From an uncultured Prevotellaceae bacterium (lineage in GTDB: Bacteria; Bacteroidota; Bacteroidia; Bacteroidales; Bacteroidaceae): 61,544 nt of DNA. Position 1 is the stretch's first letter; each line of letters begins with the position of its first letter. Shown in pieces: positions 34,196 to 42,595 of the stretch. The position numbers were made by a program, and so were the translations under genes. Below the pieces are notes generated by a model. The model made no database searches and had not been told where the DNA came from. It saw only the letters and a program-made list of their open reading frames with translations. The stretch lies in NCBI GenBank assembly GCA_937898415.1, contig CALDLA010000023.1, positions 1 to 61,544 of the forward strand. Direction: 5' to 3'.

Positions 34196-35257
34196 TTAAT
34201 AGTTCTTGATGTAATTGACAATCCACTGCCCTACTTCAGCAGTACCGTAATGAGGACTGCCTTCCACCTGAATCTCTGGGGTTCGTACATGGGCATCAAG
34301 CGAGGCATTGACGGCATTGCGGACCATACGGCCTTCACGCTCCAGTCCAAAGTGCTCCAGCAACATAGCGGCAGAGAGAATCTGCGCCAGCGGATTGGCC
34401 AGGTTCTGACCTGCTGCCTGGGGCCAAGAGCCGTGAACAGGCTCAAAGAGCGGCGTATGCTCACCTAACGACGACGAAGGCTGCAGACCCATCGAGCCCG
34501 TGATGCACGACGTCTCGTCAGTCAGGATATCGCCGAAGGTGTTCTCCGTCACAATGACATCAAAGAAACGCGGCTCGGTGAGTACGCGCATCGAGGCATT
34601 GTCGATGAACATATAGTCGGTAGTGACCTCTGGATACTGTGATTCCATCTCCTTGGCCACCTGACGCCATAGACGACTGGAAGCCAGCACGTTGGCCTTG
34701 TCAACAACAGTCAGGTGGCGGCGGCGCGTCATCGCCATCTCGAAGGCGACCTTCAGGATACGCTCAATTTCCGGACGGGTGTAGATGTTGGTATCATAAG
34801 CCTTGTCGTTATCCTGATACTTCTCACCGAAGTACATGCCGCCTGTCAGTTCGCGGATGACCACAAAGTCGGCACCACGCAGCAGGTTCTCCTTCAGCGG
34901 CGACTTATGGAGCAGGCAGTCGAAGGTGGCCACAGGACGCACGTTGGCATAGAGTCCTAACTTCTTACGCATCGCCAGCAGACCCGTCTCAGGACGTACC
35001 TTTAGCGTGGGGTCGTTATCGTACTTCAGGTCGCCGACGGCCGCAAAAAGGACGGCGTCAGCCCGCATGCAGGCTTCGTGGGTGGCTTCGGGATAAGGGT
35101 CGCCGACAGCCTCAATGGCACAGGCTCCCACCAGCGCCTCTTCATAGACGAACTCATGTCCACACTTTGCGGCAATGGCATCCATCACGGCCACGCTCTG
35201 TTTCATGATTTCCGGACCGATACCGTCGCCCGGCAATATAGCTATTCTCAGTTTCAT
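34196..35257 (-). CDS. leuB: 3-isopropylmalate dehydrogenase
   Basis: 353 aa NAD-dependent enzyme of leucine synthesis. It has the LPGDGIGPEI start, substrate arginines in RPETGLLAMRK and NVRPVA, RELTGGMYFGE, the Mg-binding acidic cluster near NFGDILTDE, and GSMGLQPSSSLGE...FEPVHGSWP. The start overlaps the upstream synthase stop by 4 nt (ATGA). Last biosynthetic gene of the leu operon; an HTCS gene follows after 16 nt. Confidence 0.95.
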   Translation of the reverse strand: MKLRIAILPGDGIGPEIMKQSVAVMDAIAAKCGHEFVYEEALVGACAIEAVGDPYPEATHEACMRADAVLFAAVGDLKYDNDPTLKVRPETGLLAMRKKLGLYANVRPVATFDCLLHKSPLKENLLRGADFVVIRELTGGMYFGEKYQDNDKAYDTNIYTRPEIERILKVAFEMAMTRRRHLTVVDKANVLASSRLWRQVAKEMESQYPEVTTDYMFIDNASMRVLTEPRFFDVIVTENTFGDILTDETSCITGSMGLQPSSSLGEHTPLFEPVHGSWPQAAGQNLANPLAQILSAAMLLEHFGLEREGRMVRNAVNASLDAHVRTPEIQVEGSPHYGTAEVGQWIVNYIKNY

Positions 35258-36795
35258 AACTTGTTGTTGATTTCGTTTTCAATAATGTTCAGCATTTTAA
35301 AGGTGGCCTTGATGGCGGCTTCCGTCTGGTCGGCATCCAGGCCTCGAGTGCGCAGCAGCCGACCATTGTCGTCCCAGGTAATAACCGTCTGCACCAACGC
35401 ATCAGTACGACCGCCTGGGGGAATGGTGACGGCGTAGTTGGCCAGGATGGGGAACGTACGGTCGAGATACTTCTTATAGATAAAGCGCAACGACTTGACG
35501 AAGGCGTCATACTGACCATCGCCAGTTGCTGAGGCCTCGTACTGTTGACCGTTGATCTCCACTTTAATATTTGCTCCAGGCTTCAGTCCGTAAGCCGTTG
35601 ATACAACGTAGCTTACCAACTTTACCTTATCATCGGGCGTGTCGTGCTTCAGCACGTCACTGACGATGTAGGGCAGGTCTTCCTGCGTCACGAGTTCCTT
35701 CTTGTCGCCCAGCTCCGTGATGCGCTCCGTCACGCGCCGCTGCTGCTCAGGCGTCAGTTCCAAGCCAAGCTCTTCGAGGTTTTTGGCAATGTTGGCCTTG
35801 CCGCTGGTCTTACCCAAGGCGTATTCCCGTTTGCGTCCGAAGCGCTCAGGCACCAAGTCGTTCTGATAGAGGCGGTCTTTCTTGTCGCCGTCGGCATGAA
35901 TACCAGCCACCTGTGTAAAGACGTTGTCACCGATGATGGGCTGGTTGGGGGCAACGGCAATGCCGCTGTAACTCTCCACCATCCGGCTGATGGCGTTGAG
36001 TTTGTCCTCGACAATGCTGGTAAAGGCGTGGAACTGGTCTTTCAGGATGACCTGCACACTCGACAACGGGGCATTGCCACATCGCTCACCAAGTCCGTTG
36101 ACGGTGACGTGCAATCCGCGGGCACCGCTATAGACGGCAGCCAGCGAGTTCGACACAGCCAGGTCGTAGTCGTTGTGGGCGTGGAAGTCGAAGTGGGTGT
36201 CAGGATAGCGTTTCAGCATCTTGCGGAAATAGTCGATGACCTGTAGGGGGTTCATGATGCCCAACGTGTCAGGCAACATGAAACGGCGTATGCCGCTGTC
36301 CACCAATTCATCCATCAGCTGATAGACATACTCAGGGGAATCCTTCACACCGTTCGACCAGTCTTCCAAGTACAGGTTCACGGTGATACCCCGCTGACGG
36401 GCGTAGGCCACCGACTGACGGATATCGCTGATATGCTCCTCGGGCGTCTTGCCCAACTGCTGCTGACAATGCTTCAGCGAGCCCTTGGCCAGCAGGTTGA
36501 TGACCTTACAGCCACAATCGGCAATCCAGTCAATGCTCTTGTTGCCGTCCACGAAGCCAAGCACCTCGACCCGCTCCAGACAGCCTATCTGCTGGGCATA
36601 GCGGCAAATCATCCTCACGCCGTCCTTCTCGCCGTCGCTCACCCGTGCCGACCCCACTTCAATGCGGTCCACATTGAGGTCGTGCAGCAGCATACGGGCA
36701 ATCATCAGCTTCTCGTGCGGCAAGAACGACACACCGTTGGTCTGCTCGCCGTCGCGCAGCGTGGAGTCTAATATCTCAACAAACTTTGTTTCCAT
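35254..36795 (-). CDS. 2-isopropylmalate synthase paralogue (probable citramalate synthase type)
   Basis: 513 aa DRE-TIM metallolyase: DSTLRDGEQTNGVSF catalytic Arg-Asp, HAHNDYDLAVSNSLAA metal-binding His pair, NGLGERCGNAPL, then a LeuA-type regulatory domain. It differs from the LeuA encoded at 38855 and belongs to the second clade common in Bacteroidales. I infer an (R)-citramalate synthase-like role in pyruvate-derived isoleucine synthesis, which would fit the four Ile codons of the operon leader, but substrate specificity cannot be read from the sequence. It overlaps leuD by 20 nt and leuB by 4 nt. Confidence 0.85.
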   Translation of the reverse strand: METKFVEILDSTLRDGEQTNGVSFLPHEKLMIARMLLHDLNVDRIEVGSARVSDGEKDGVRMICRYAQQIGCLERVEVLGFVDGNKSIDWIADCGCKVINLLAKGSLKHCQQQLGKTPEEHISDIRQSVAYARQRGITVNLYLEDWSNGVKDSPEYVYQLMDELVDSGIRRFMLPDTLGIMNPLQVIDYFRKMLKRYPDTHFDFHAHNDYDLAVSNSLAAVYSGARGLHVTVNGLGERCGNAPLSSVQVILKDQFHAFTSIVEDKLNAISRMVESYSGIAVAPNQPIIGDNVFTQVAGIHADGDKKDRLYQNDLVPERFGRKREYALGKTSGKANIAKNLEELGLELTPEQQRRVTERITELGDKKELVTQEDLPYIVSDVLKHDTPDDKVKLVSYVVSTAYGLKPGANIKVEINGQQYEASATGDGQYDAFVKSLRFIYKKYLDRTFPILANYAVTIPPGGRTDALVQTVITWDDNGRLLRTRGLDADQTEAAIKATFKMLNIIENEINNKL

Positions 36796-37378
36796 GTTCC
36801 CATTGTTCGGTTTTGTCCTGGTTCTGCATCAGGAAGTCAATATCGTCAAGCCCGTTCATCAGGCAATGCTTCTTGTAGCCGTTGATGTCGAAGTGCTCGC
36901 TGTGGCCCGTTGCGAGATTGGTGACCGTCTGGTTGGGCAGGTCAACCCTGACCTCGGCCTTCGGGTTGCTTTGAATGGTCGTAAACAATTCCTGCAAGAA
37001 CGGCTCGCTGACCTGCACGGGCAGCACGAAGTTGTTCAGTTCGTTGTTCTTGTGGATGTCGGCAAAGAACGACGAGATGACCACACGGAAGCCGTAGCCC
37101 GCGATAGCCCATGCAGCATGCTCACGGCTGGAGCCTGAGCCGAAGTTCTTACCTGCCACGAGGATGCAGCCGCCGTATTGGGGATTGTTGAGGACGAAAT
37201 CCTCAACCACAGTGCCGTCAGCCCTGTAACGCCAGTCGCGAAACAGGTTGTCGCCAAAGAAGCGTTCCTCGCGGGTGGTGGCCTTCAGGAATCGGGCAGG
37301 TATGATCTGGTCGGTGTCCACATTCTCTATCGGAAGGGGCACGCACGTACTGGTTATTACATTGAATTTCTGTTTCAT
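36776..37378 (-). CDS. leuD: 3-isopropylmalate dehydratase small subunit
   Basis: 200 aa aconitase-swivel subunit. VPLPIENVDTDQIIPARFLK at the N-terminus and the GKNFGSGSSREHAAWAI loop are diagnostic. It works with LeuC to isomerise 2- to 3-isopropylmalate, and probably also citramalate. It is separated from leuC by a 110-bp inverted-repeat element, unlike the tight overlaps elsewhere in this operon. Confidence 0.95.
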   Translation of the reverse strand: MKQKFNVITSTCVPLPIENVDTDQIIPARFLKATTREERFFGDNLFRDWRYRADGTVVEDFVLNNPQYGGCILVAGKNFGSGSSREHAAWAIAGYGFRVVISSFFADIHKNNELNNFVLPVQVSEPFLQELFTTIQSNPKAEVRVDLPNQTVTNLATGHSEHFDINGYKKHCLMNGLDDIDFLMQNQDKTEQWEHGNKVC

Positions 37379-37385
37379 ATTACGA

Positions 37386-37495
37386 GCCCCCTAAGTTAGG
37401 GGGTTGGGGGTCTGAACAAGCGTAAATCAGACCATTTTGTTACTATTTGGAGCCTGCGCCTGTTCAGACCCCTGTGGCCCCCTAACTTAGGGGGC
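37386..37495. mobile_element. MITE-like inverted-repeat element between leuC and leuD
   Basis: 110 bp with perfect 18-bp terminal inverted repeats (GCCCCCTAAGTTAGGGGG at 37386-37403, its complement at 37478-37495) and an inner perfect 12-bp pair GGGGTCTGAACA / TGTTCAGACCCC (37407-37418, 37461-37472). It encodes nothing. The right end supplies the leuC stop codon and its last residues; the left end stops 7 nt before the leuD ATG. A non-autonomous or REP-like element is the simplest reading. Confidence 0.75.
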
Positions 37496-38858
37496 ATAGG
37501 CTACGTGGATCTGTAATCACGCCTGTTACGGCAGCAGCAGCGGCGGTCAGCGGCGAAGCCAAGATGGTGCGGGCACCAGGACCTTGGCGACCTTCAAAGT
37601 TGCGGTTCGAGGTTGAGACGGCTAACTTACCGGCAGGCACCTTGTCGTCGTTCATCGCCAAGCAGGCCGAGCAGCCCGGCTGACGGATCTCGAAGCCCGC
37701 TTCTGCCAACACCTTATCGAGGCCCTCGTCCTCAATCTGCTGACGGACAGCCCACGAACCCGGCACCAGCCAAGCCACCACGTCGTCAGCCTTCTTGCGA
37801 CCTTTCACGATAGAGGCGAAGGCACGGAAGTCCTCAATGCGGCCATTGGTGCAGGCGCCGAGGAAGACATAGTCGACCTTTGTGCCCAATAGTTGCTGAT
37901 TGGGAGTGAAGCCCATATACTCCAAGGCACGTGACGCTGCGCCTGCTGGTATGCGCTCCGTAATCCCAATTCCCATCCCTGGATTGGTTCCATAAGTTAT
38001 TCGGGGTTCTATATCTTTCGCATTGAATGTCAGCTCCTTATCAAATACGGCATCGTCGTCACTACGGAGTGTGCGCCAGTAGTCGACGGCCTTGTCCCAA
38101 GCCTCGCCCTTGGGGGCAAACTCACGACCTTTTATATAGTTAAAGGTCACGTCGTCAGGGGCGATGAAGCCACCACGGGCACCCATCTCAATCGAGAGGT
38201 TGCAGAGTGTCAGACGACCTTCCATCGACATAGCGGTGATGACATCACCTGCATACTCAACGAAGTAACCTGTAGCGCCTGAGGTCGTCAGCTGCGCCAT
38301 CAGGTAGAGGGCCACGTCCTTGGCGGTCACGCCCTTCTGCAGCTTACCGTTGATGTTGATGCGCATTGACTTAGGCTTCTGCTGCAGGATGCATTGCGAG
38401 GCCATCACCATCTCCACCTCCGAGGTGCCGATGCCGAAGGCGACAGCACCCATAGCGCCGTGGGTCGAGGTGTGAGAGTCGCCACAGACGATGGTCATAC
38501 CAGGCAGCGACAGTCCCTTCTCAGGGCCTACGACGTGGATAATGCCGTTGTCGCGTGTTCCCATACCGTAGTGCGTCAGTCCGAACTCACGGGCATTGCG
38601 CTCCAACGCGTCCACCTGCTGCTTCGAGACGGGGTCGGCGATGGGCTGGTCCTGATCGTGAGTCGGCGTGTTGTGGTCGGGCATGCAGTAGATTTTCTCT
38701 GGACGGAAACACTTCAGGCCACGTGCCCTCAGGCCGTCGAAGGCCTGCGGCGACGTCACCTCGTGGCAGTACAGACGGTCGATATACAGTTGTGTGGGGC
38801 CGTCGGCTACCTGTTGCACGACGTGCTGGTCCCAAATCTTGTCAAACAGCGTATTCAT
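37482..38858 (-). CDS. leuC: 3-isopropylmalate dehydratase large subunit
   Basis: 458 aa aconitase-superfamily subunit. DSHTSTHGAMGAVAFG and the 4Fe-4S cysteines (VFLGACTNGRIEDFR, GCSACLAMN) are intact, as is NRNFEGRQGPGARTILASP. The stop codon at 37482-37484 and the final residues (about LCPLS) lie inside the terminal repeat of the MITE-like element, so the native C-terminus has been replaced or trimmed by a few residues. The start overlaps leuA by 4 nt (ATGA). Confidence 0.94.
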   Translation of the reverse strand: MNTLFDKIWDQHVVQQVADGPTQLYIDRLYCHEVTSPQAFDGLRARGLKCFRPEKIYCMPDHNTPTHDQDQPIADPVSKQQVDALERNAREFGLTHYGMGTRDNGIIHVVGPEKGLSLPGMTIVCGDSHTSTHGAMGAVAFGIGTSEVEMVMASQCILQQKPKSMRININGKLQKGVTAKDVALYLMAQLTTSGATGYFVEYAGDVITAMSMEGRLTLCNLSIEMGARGGFIAPDDVTFNYIKGREFAPKGEAWDKAVDYWRTLRSDDDAVFDKELTFNAKDIEPRITYGTNPGMGIGITERIPAGAASRALEYMGFTPNQQLLGTKVDYVFLGACTNGRIEDFRAFASIVKGRKKADDVVAWLVPGSWAVRQQIEDEGLDKVLAEAGFEIRQPGCSACLAMNDDKVPAGKLAVSTSNRNFEGRQGPGARTILASPLTAAAAAVTGVITDPRSLCPLS

Positions 38859-40354
38859 TCTACCTTGAATTTGTTGATACAGTCAATATATGCTTCTACG
38901 GAGGCCGTCACGATGTCGGTATCGGCACCAAAGCCATAATAGAGCTGGCCGTCGTACTCCACCTGCATGTGAACCTTACCCACATCGTCGGAGCCTTTCG
39001 AGATGGCCTGGATGGTAAATTCCTTCAGCGTCATCGTCTTTCTGATGATACACTTCAGCGCCTTGATGGCAGCGTCCACAGGACCATTGCCCGAGGCGGC
39101 GGCCTCAAACTTCTGTCCGCTGATGTCGAGACCTATCGAGGCCACCGACTTCACGCCCTTACCCGTCGTCACCTGCAGGAAGTCCAGACGGACGGCATGC
39201 TGGTCGGCGGTGTCGGCACCAGCCAGCATCAGCACGTCGGCATCGGAGACTTCCTTCTTCTGGTCGGCCAGCTGCAGGAATTTCTCATAGATCTTGTCGA
39301 GTTTCTTATCATCCAAGTCGACACCGTTCATGTGCAGGCGGTGCTTCAGGGCAGCACGTCCTGAGCGGGCTGTCAAGAGGATGGAGTTGTCGTCGATGCC
39401 CACATCCTTGGGGTCCATAATCTCATAGGTATGCACGTTCTTCAAGACGCCGTCCTGATGGATGCCCGATGAGTGCGCAAAGGCGTTGCGGCCTACGACG
39501 GCCTTGTTAGGCTGCACGGGCATGTTCATCAGGCTCGACACCATGCGGCTGATGGGGTATATCTTCGTGGTGTTGATGTTCGTCTCGATGCCTATCGACT
39601 TGTGACACTTCAGTATCATGGCTATCTCCTCCAACGAGGTATTGCCAGCCCGTTCGCCGATGCCGTTGACCGTCACCTCTACCTGACGGGCTCCTGCCAA
39701 CACACCATTCAGCGAGTTGGCCGTCGCCATTCCGAGGTCGTTGTGGCAATGGGTCGAGATGATGGCACGATCAATGCCGTCGACATGTTCCATCAGGTAC
39801 TTGATTTTCTCGTAGTACTCCTGCGGCAGACAGTAGCCCGTCGTGTCAGGGATGTTTACTACCGTCGCACCAGCTTTGATGACGGCCTCCACCACCCTTG
39901 CCAGGTACTCGTTGTCCGTACGGCCGGCATCCTCGCAGTAGAACTCCACGTCATCGACGTAGCGCTTGGCATACTTCGTGGCCTCCACCGCCCGTTCCAG
40001 GATCTCCTCACGGGTGGAGTTGAACTTGAACTGGATGTGCTCGTCTGAGGTGCCGATACCCGTGTGGATGCGCTTGTGCTTGGCATACTTCAGGGCCTCG
40101 AAGGCCACGTCGATGTCGTGCTCGACGGCGCGCGTCAGCGCACAGATGGTAGGCCACGTGACGGCCTTCGAAATCTCAATCACCGAGTTGAAGTCACCCG
40201 GACTGGACACAGGAAATCCTGCTTCAATCACGTCGACGCCCAACTGCTCGAGCGCCTTGGCCACCTGTATCTTCTCAACCGTGTTGAGTTGGCAGCCGGG
40301 CACCTGTTCGCCGTCGCGCAGCGTCGTGTCGAAAATAAATAATCTGTCGTTCAT
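38855..40354 (-). CDS. leuA: 2-isopropylmalate synthase
   Basis: 499 aa, first enzyme of leucine synthesis (acetyl-CoA + 2-oxoisovalerate). DTTLRDGEQVPGCQLN catalytic segment, STHCHNDLGMATANSL metal-binding HxH, NGIGERAGNTSLEE, and a C-terminal allosteric leucine-binding domain (GNGPVDAAIKALKC). First structural gene of the operon, behind an attenuator leader (40402-40588). Confidence 0.95.
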   Translation of the reverse strand: MNDRLFIFDTTLRDGEQVPGCQLNTVEKIQVAKALEQLGVDVIEAGFPVSSPGDFNSVIEISKAVTWPTICALTRAVEHDIDVAFEALKYAKHKRIHTGIGTSDEHIQFKFNSTREEILERAVEATKYAKRYVDDVEFYCEDAGRTDNEYLARVVEAVIKAGATVVNIPDTTGYCLPQEYYEKIKYLMEHVDGIDRAIISTHCHNDLGMATANSLNGVLAGARQVEVTVNGIGERAGNTSLEEIAMILKCHKSIGIETNINTTKIYPISRMVSSLMNMPVQPNKAVVGRNAFAHSSGIHQDGVLKNVHTYEIMDPKDVGIDDNSILLTARSGRAALKHRLHMNGVDLDDKKLDKIYEKFLQLADQKKEVSDADVLMLAGADTADQHAVRLDFLQVTTGKGVKSVASIGLDISGQKFEAAASGNGPVDAAIKALKCIIRKTMTLKEFTIQAISKGSDDVGKVHMQVEYDGQLYYGFGADTDIVTASVEAYIDCINKFKVE

Positions 40355-40401
40355 CTCTTTCTTTTTTCCATTACGTTTTTAATTGACTATCAAATGCAAG
40401 C

Positions 40402-40433
40402 GAGCCTTTCACACTCGGAAGTGAGAAAGGCTC
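40402..40433 (-). terminator. attenuator hairpin of the leu operon
   Basis: On the minus strand GAGCCTTTC / GAAAGGCTC (9 bp), then a mismatch and CAC / GTG, with loop TTCCGA; followed by a weakly U-rich tract. Its 5' arm (40416-40424) is complementary to 40485-40493 at the end of the leader-peptide frame, so the two hairpins exclude each other. Confidence 0.75.
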
Positions 40434-40471
40434 GTCGTTATATGCTATCTTCGATGTTTAATCTTCAATAT

Positions 40472-40552
40472 CTAACATACCTTGTCACTTCCGGCCGCTC
40501 GTTGCAGTCGAATAATAATAATGACGTTCAGTAGGCTGTTCAGATATCTCAT
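40472..40552 (-). CDS. branched-chain amino-acid leader peptide (leu attenuator)
   Basis: 26-codon ORF starting MRYLNSLLNV, followed by four consecutive ATT Ile codons and then RLQRAAGSDKVC. Control codons are Leu 4, 7, 8, 16; Val 10, 25; Ile 11-14. Classical attenuation geometry: if the ribosome stalls at the Ile/Leu codons, segment 40485-40493 pairs with 40416-40424 and blocks the terminator. If it reads to the stop codon, segment 40485-40493 is covered and the hairpin 40402-40433 forms. The -7 box TAATTTTG at 40581-40588 sits 28 nt upstream of the ATG. Confidence 0.85.
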   Translation of the reverse strand: MRYLNSLLNVIIIIRLQRAAGSDKVC

Positions 40553-40580
40553 TGCTAAGTCGTTTTGCTTAAATCGGCGG

Positions 40581-40588
40581 CAAAATTA
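40581..40588 (-). promoter_or_regulatory. -7 box of the leu operon
   Basis: TAATTTTG on the minus strand; TTTGTTGG about 20 nt further upstream is compatible with the -33 element. Confidence 0.6.
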
Positions 40589-40662
40589 CTACTTTTATCC
40601 GAAACCAACAAACATTTTGTCAGTTTTTTGCCGGAACAAGTGATAATTTAACACATCTGACC

Positions 40663-41403
40663 CTACCTGACCGTCATGTGGAAGCATCCCTGCTTCACTT
40701 CGTACTTGATGTAGCACCGCCCCTGCTGCCGCATGTCGCGAAGCACTTCCGAGAGGACGTACTTCAGGGTGTCGTTGCGCACCTCGCGGCGGCGCGGACC
40801 GTCAGGGTCCTCCACCGTCTCGTAGCGGTTGTAGCAGATGTCGAACGTCGTGCCGTAGAGGTGGCAGGAGTTCTCCGTCGCATTGCCGTTGAAGCGGCGC
40901 AGGCGGTTTACATCCTCCTCCGTACGCAGCACACTGGTCACGATGAACCGATGCAGCGGTACACCTTTTATATATAGAGAGTCAAAGAACGCCTGACCAA
41001 TGTCCTGCAGCAGCACGGCAGCCCTCGGCACCAAGTAGGGGATGCTCTGGCGCAGCGGGTCCACATGATAATAGGGCGAACTGCCGACATAGACCAGCTC
41101 CTTCTTGCGCGCCTCGGCGTCGGCACGGTTCTTCACAGGCGACACGCCCCACTGCTGGGCCGCCACCAGCTGGACGGCGTTGGTATCAGGGAACTCAGCC
41201 TTGTAACTCGGAACGCTCAATATGCGGTGCGGCCTGGGCTTCACAGCGTCTTTTGCCGATACGACAGACGGCTCGGCAGCCGCCGTCTCAGCCTTTGCCG
41301 CCATCGCCGGACCAGCCACCCCTGGGAACACCAGACGCACCAAGGCCAACAACAACGTGACGGCTATGAACCCCTTCAAGTATTGCTTTTTCGTTAGTTT
41401 CAT
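40663..41403 (-). CDS. M15-like (DUF5715-type) peptidase domain protein
   Basis: 246 aa from MKLTKKQYLKGFIAV, with an N-terminal membrane anchor or signal (about residues 10-30). The C-terminal half has zinc-peptidase features of the M15/VanY fold: NSCHLYGTTFDICYNR matches S-x-H-x-x-G-x-x-x-D, and the terminal GCFHMTV supplies a third His. A periplasmic L,D- or D,D-peptidase acting on peptidoglycan stems is inferred. I recall this group as DUF5715. The promoter TATCTTTG (41426-41433) is divergent from, and nearly overlapping, the phoH promoter. Confidence 0.75.
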   Translation of the reverse strand: MKLTKKQYLKGFIAVTLLLALVRLVFPGVAGPAMAAKAETAAAEPSVVSAKDAVKPRPHRILSVPSYKAEFPDTNAVQLVAAQQWGVSPVKNRADAEARKKELVYVGSSPYYHVDPLRQSIPYLVPRAAVLLQDIGQAFFDSLYIKGVPLHRFIVTSVLRTEEDVNRLRRFNGNATENSCHLYGTTFDICYNRYETVEDPDGPRRREVRNDTLKYVLSEVLRDMRQQGRCYIKYEVKQGCFHMTVR

Positions 41404-41425
41404 AAAAAATAACCCTTTCAAGGTG

Positions 41426-41454
41426 CAAAGATACAAATATTATTCGTAACTTTG
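41426..41454. promoter_or_regulatory. back-to-back promoters of the peptidase gene and phoH
   Basis: Minus -7 box TATCTTTG (41426-41433) and plus -7 box TAACTTTG (41447-41454) are 13 bp apart, so each -33 region overlaps the other's -7/start region. Simultaneous occupation by two polymerases looks impossible. Confidence 0.5.
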
Positions 41455-41482
41455 CAAGCAAAAACTTAAAATTGTAAAAATA

Positions 41483-42451
41483 TTGACTGAGAAGCACATC
41501 GTATTGGAAGACATCGACACCGTTACATTCTACGGAGTCGGCAACACCCACCTGCAAATGATTCGCTCGCTATACCCCAAGCTGCGCATTGTGGCACGCG
41601 ACAACGTCATACGCGTCCTTGGCGACGAAGAGCAGATGGCCATCTTTGAGGAGCACATCGAGCAGATGCGCCGTCACATCCTGAAGTTCAACGCCCTACG
41701 CGAAGAGGACATCCTCGACATCGTCCGAGGCGGACGGGCCAAGGAAATGCCTGAGGACGTGGTCGTATACACCATGTCCGGACGCCCCATCAAGGCCCGC
41801 ACCCAGAACCAGCAGCGGTTGATAGAGGCCTACAAGCAGAACGACATGCTCTTTGCCGTAGGACCAGCCGGAACGGGAAAGACCTATCTGTCGATAGCCC
41901 TCGCCGTGAAGGCCCTGAAGGAGAAGACCGCCAAGAAGGTCATCCTCTCGCGACCCGCCGTCGAGGCTGGCGAGAAGTTAGGCTTCCTGCCTGGTGACAT
42001 GAAGGACAAGATTGACCCCTACCTGCAACCGCTCTACGACGCGCTGGAGGACATGCTGCCGCAAGTCAAACTGCAGGACATGATGGAGAAGCACGTCATT
42101 CAGATTGCCCCCCTCGCCTTCATGCGAGGCCGTACCCTGAGCGACGCCGTCGTCATCCTCGACGAGGCACAGAACACTACCCCAGCCCAGCTCCGCATGT
42201 TCCTCACCCGCATGGGATGGAACACCAAGATGATCATCACGGGCGACACCTCCCAGATTGACCTGCCCCGCACCCAGAAGAGCGGACTCATCGAAGCCCT
42301 CAACCTGCTCGACGGCATTGACGGCATCGGAATCGTCCGCCTCGACCGCTCCGACATCGTCCGTCACCGCCTGGTCACCCGCATCGTCAACGCCTACGAA
42401 GCCTACGACAAACGCGAGGAGAACAATCTGCGCAAAGAAAAAGAGGACTGA
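41483..42451 (+). CDS. PhoH family ATPase
   Basis: 322 aa. The N-terminal RNA-binding-like region (ITFYGVGNTHLQMIRSLYPKLRIVARDN) precedes the PhoH P-loop domain: Walker A VGPAGTGKTYLS (about residues 129-140), SRPAVEAGEKLGFLPGD, Walker B VVILDEAQNTTPAQ and TGDTSQIDLP. It is predicted to act on RNA metabolism together with YbeZ/YbeY-type partners. The start codon is TTG at 41483 (giving MTEKHIVLE); no ATG is available before the conserved domain. A strong terminator follows. Confidence 0.92.
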   Translation: MTEKHIVLEDIDTVTFYGVGNTHLQMIRSLYPKLRIVARDNVIRVLGDEEQMAIFEEHIEQMRRHILKFNALREEDILDIVRGGRAKEMPEDVVVYTMSGRPIKARTQNQQRLIEAYKQNDMLFAVGPAGTGKTYLSIALAVKALKEKTAKKVILSRPAVEAGEKLGFLPGDMKDKIDPYLQPLYDALEDMLPQVKLQDMMEKHVIQIAPLAFMRGRTLSDAVVILDEAQNTTPAQLRMFLTRMGWNTKMIITGDTSQIDLPRTQKSGLIEALNLLDGIDGIGIVRLDRSDIVRHRLVTRIVNAYEAYDKREENNLRKEKED

Positions 42452-42505
42452 CAGCACCCTTAGAAGAAGTGAATTCTTGTGACAATAACCCGAGGTTGTT
42501 GTCAA

Positions 42506-42543
42506 ATAGCCCTGCCTTCTTACGCAAGAAGGCAGGGCTATTA
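42506..42543. terminator. bidirectional terminator after phoH
   Basis: AATAGCCCTGCCTTCTT / AAGAAGGCAGGGCTATT, a 17-bp stem with loop ACGC. A second hairpin GACAATAACC / GGTTGTTGTC (42479-42501) precedes it. Confidence 0.8.
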
Positions 42544-42595
42544 TTTGCACCCCGACTGAAAACATGCGCTACGCTAACGAAGAGTGAATACCTAT

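Noticed and set aside
34180..34221. HTCS start inside leuB
   Set aside because: The signal peptide begins at the ATG at 34179; the upstream residues are polar and overlap leuB.
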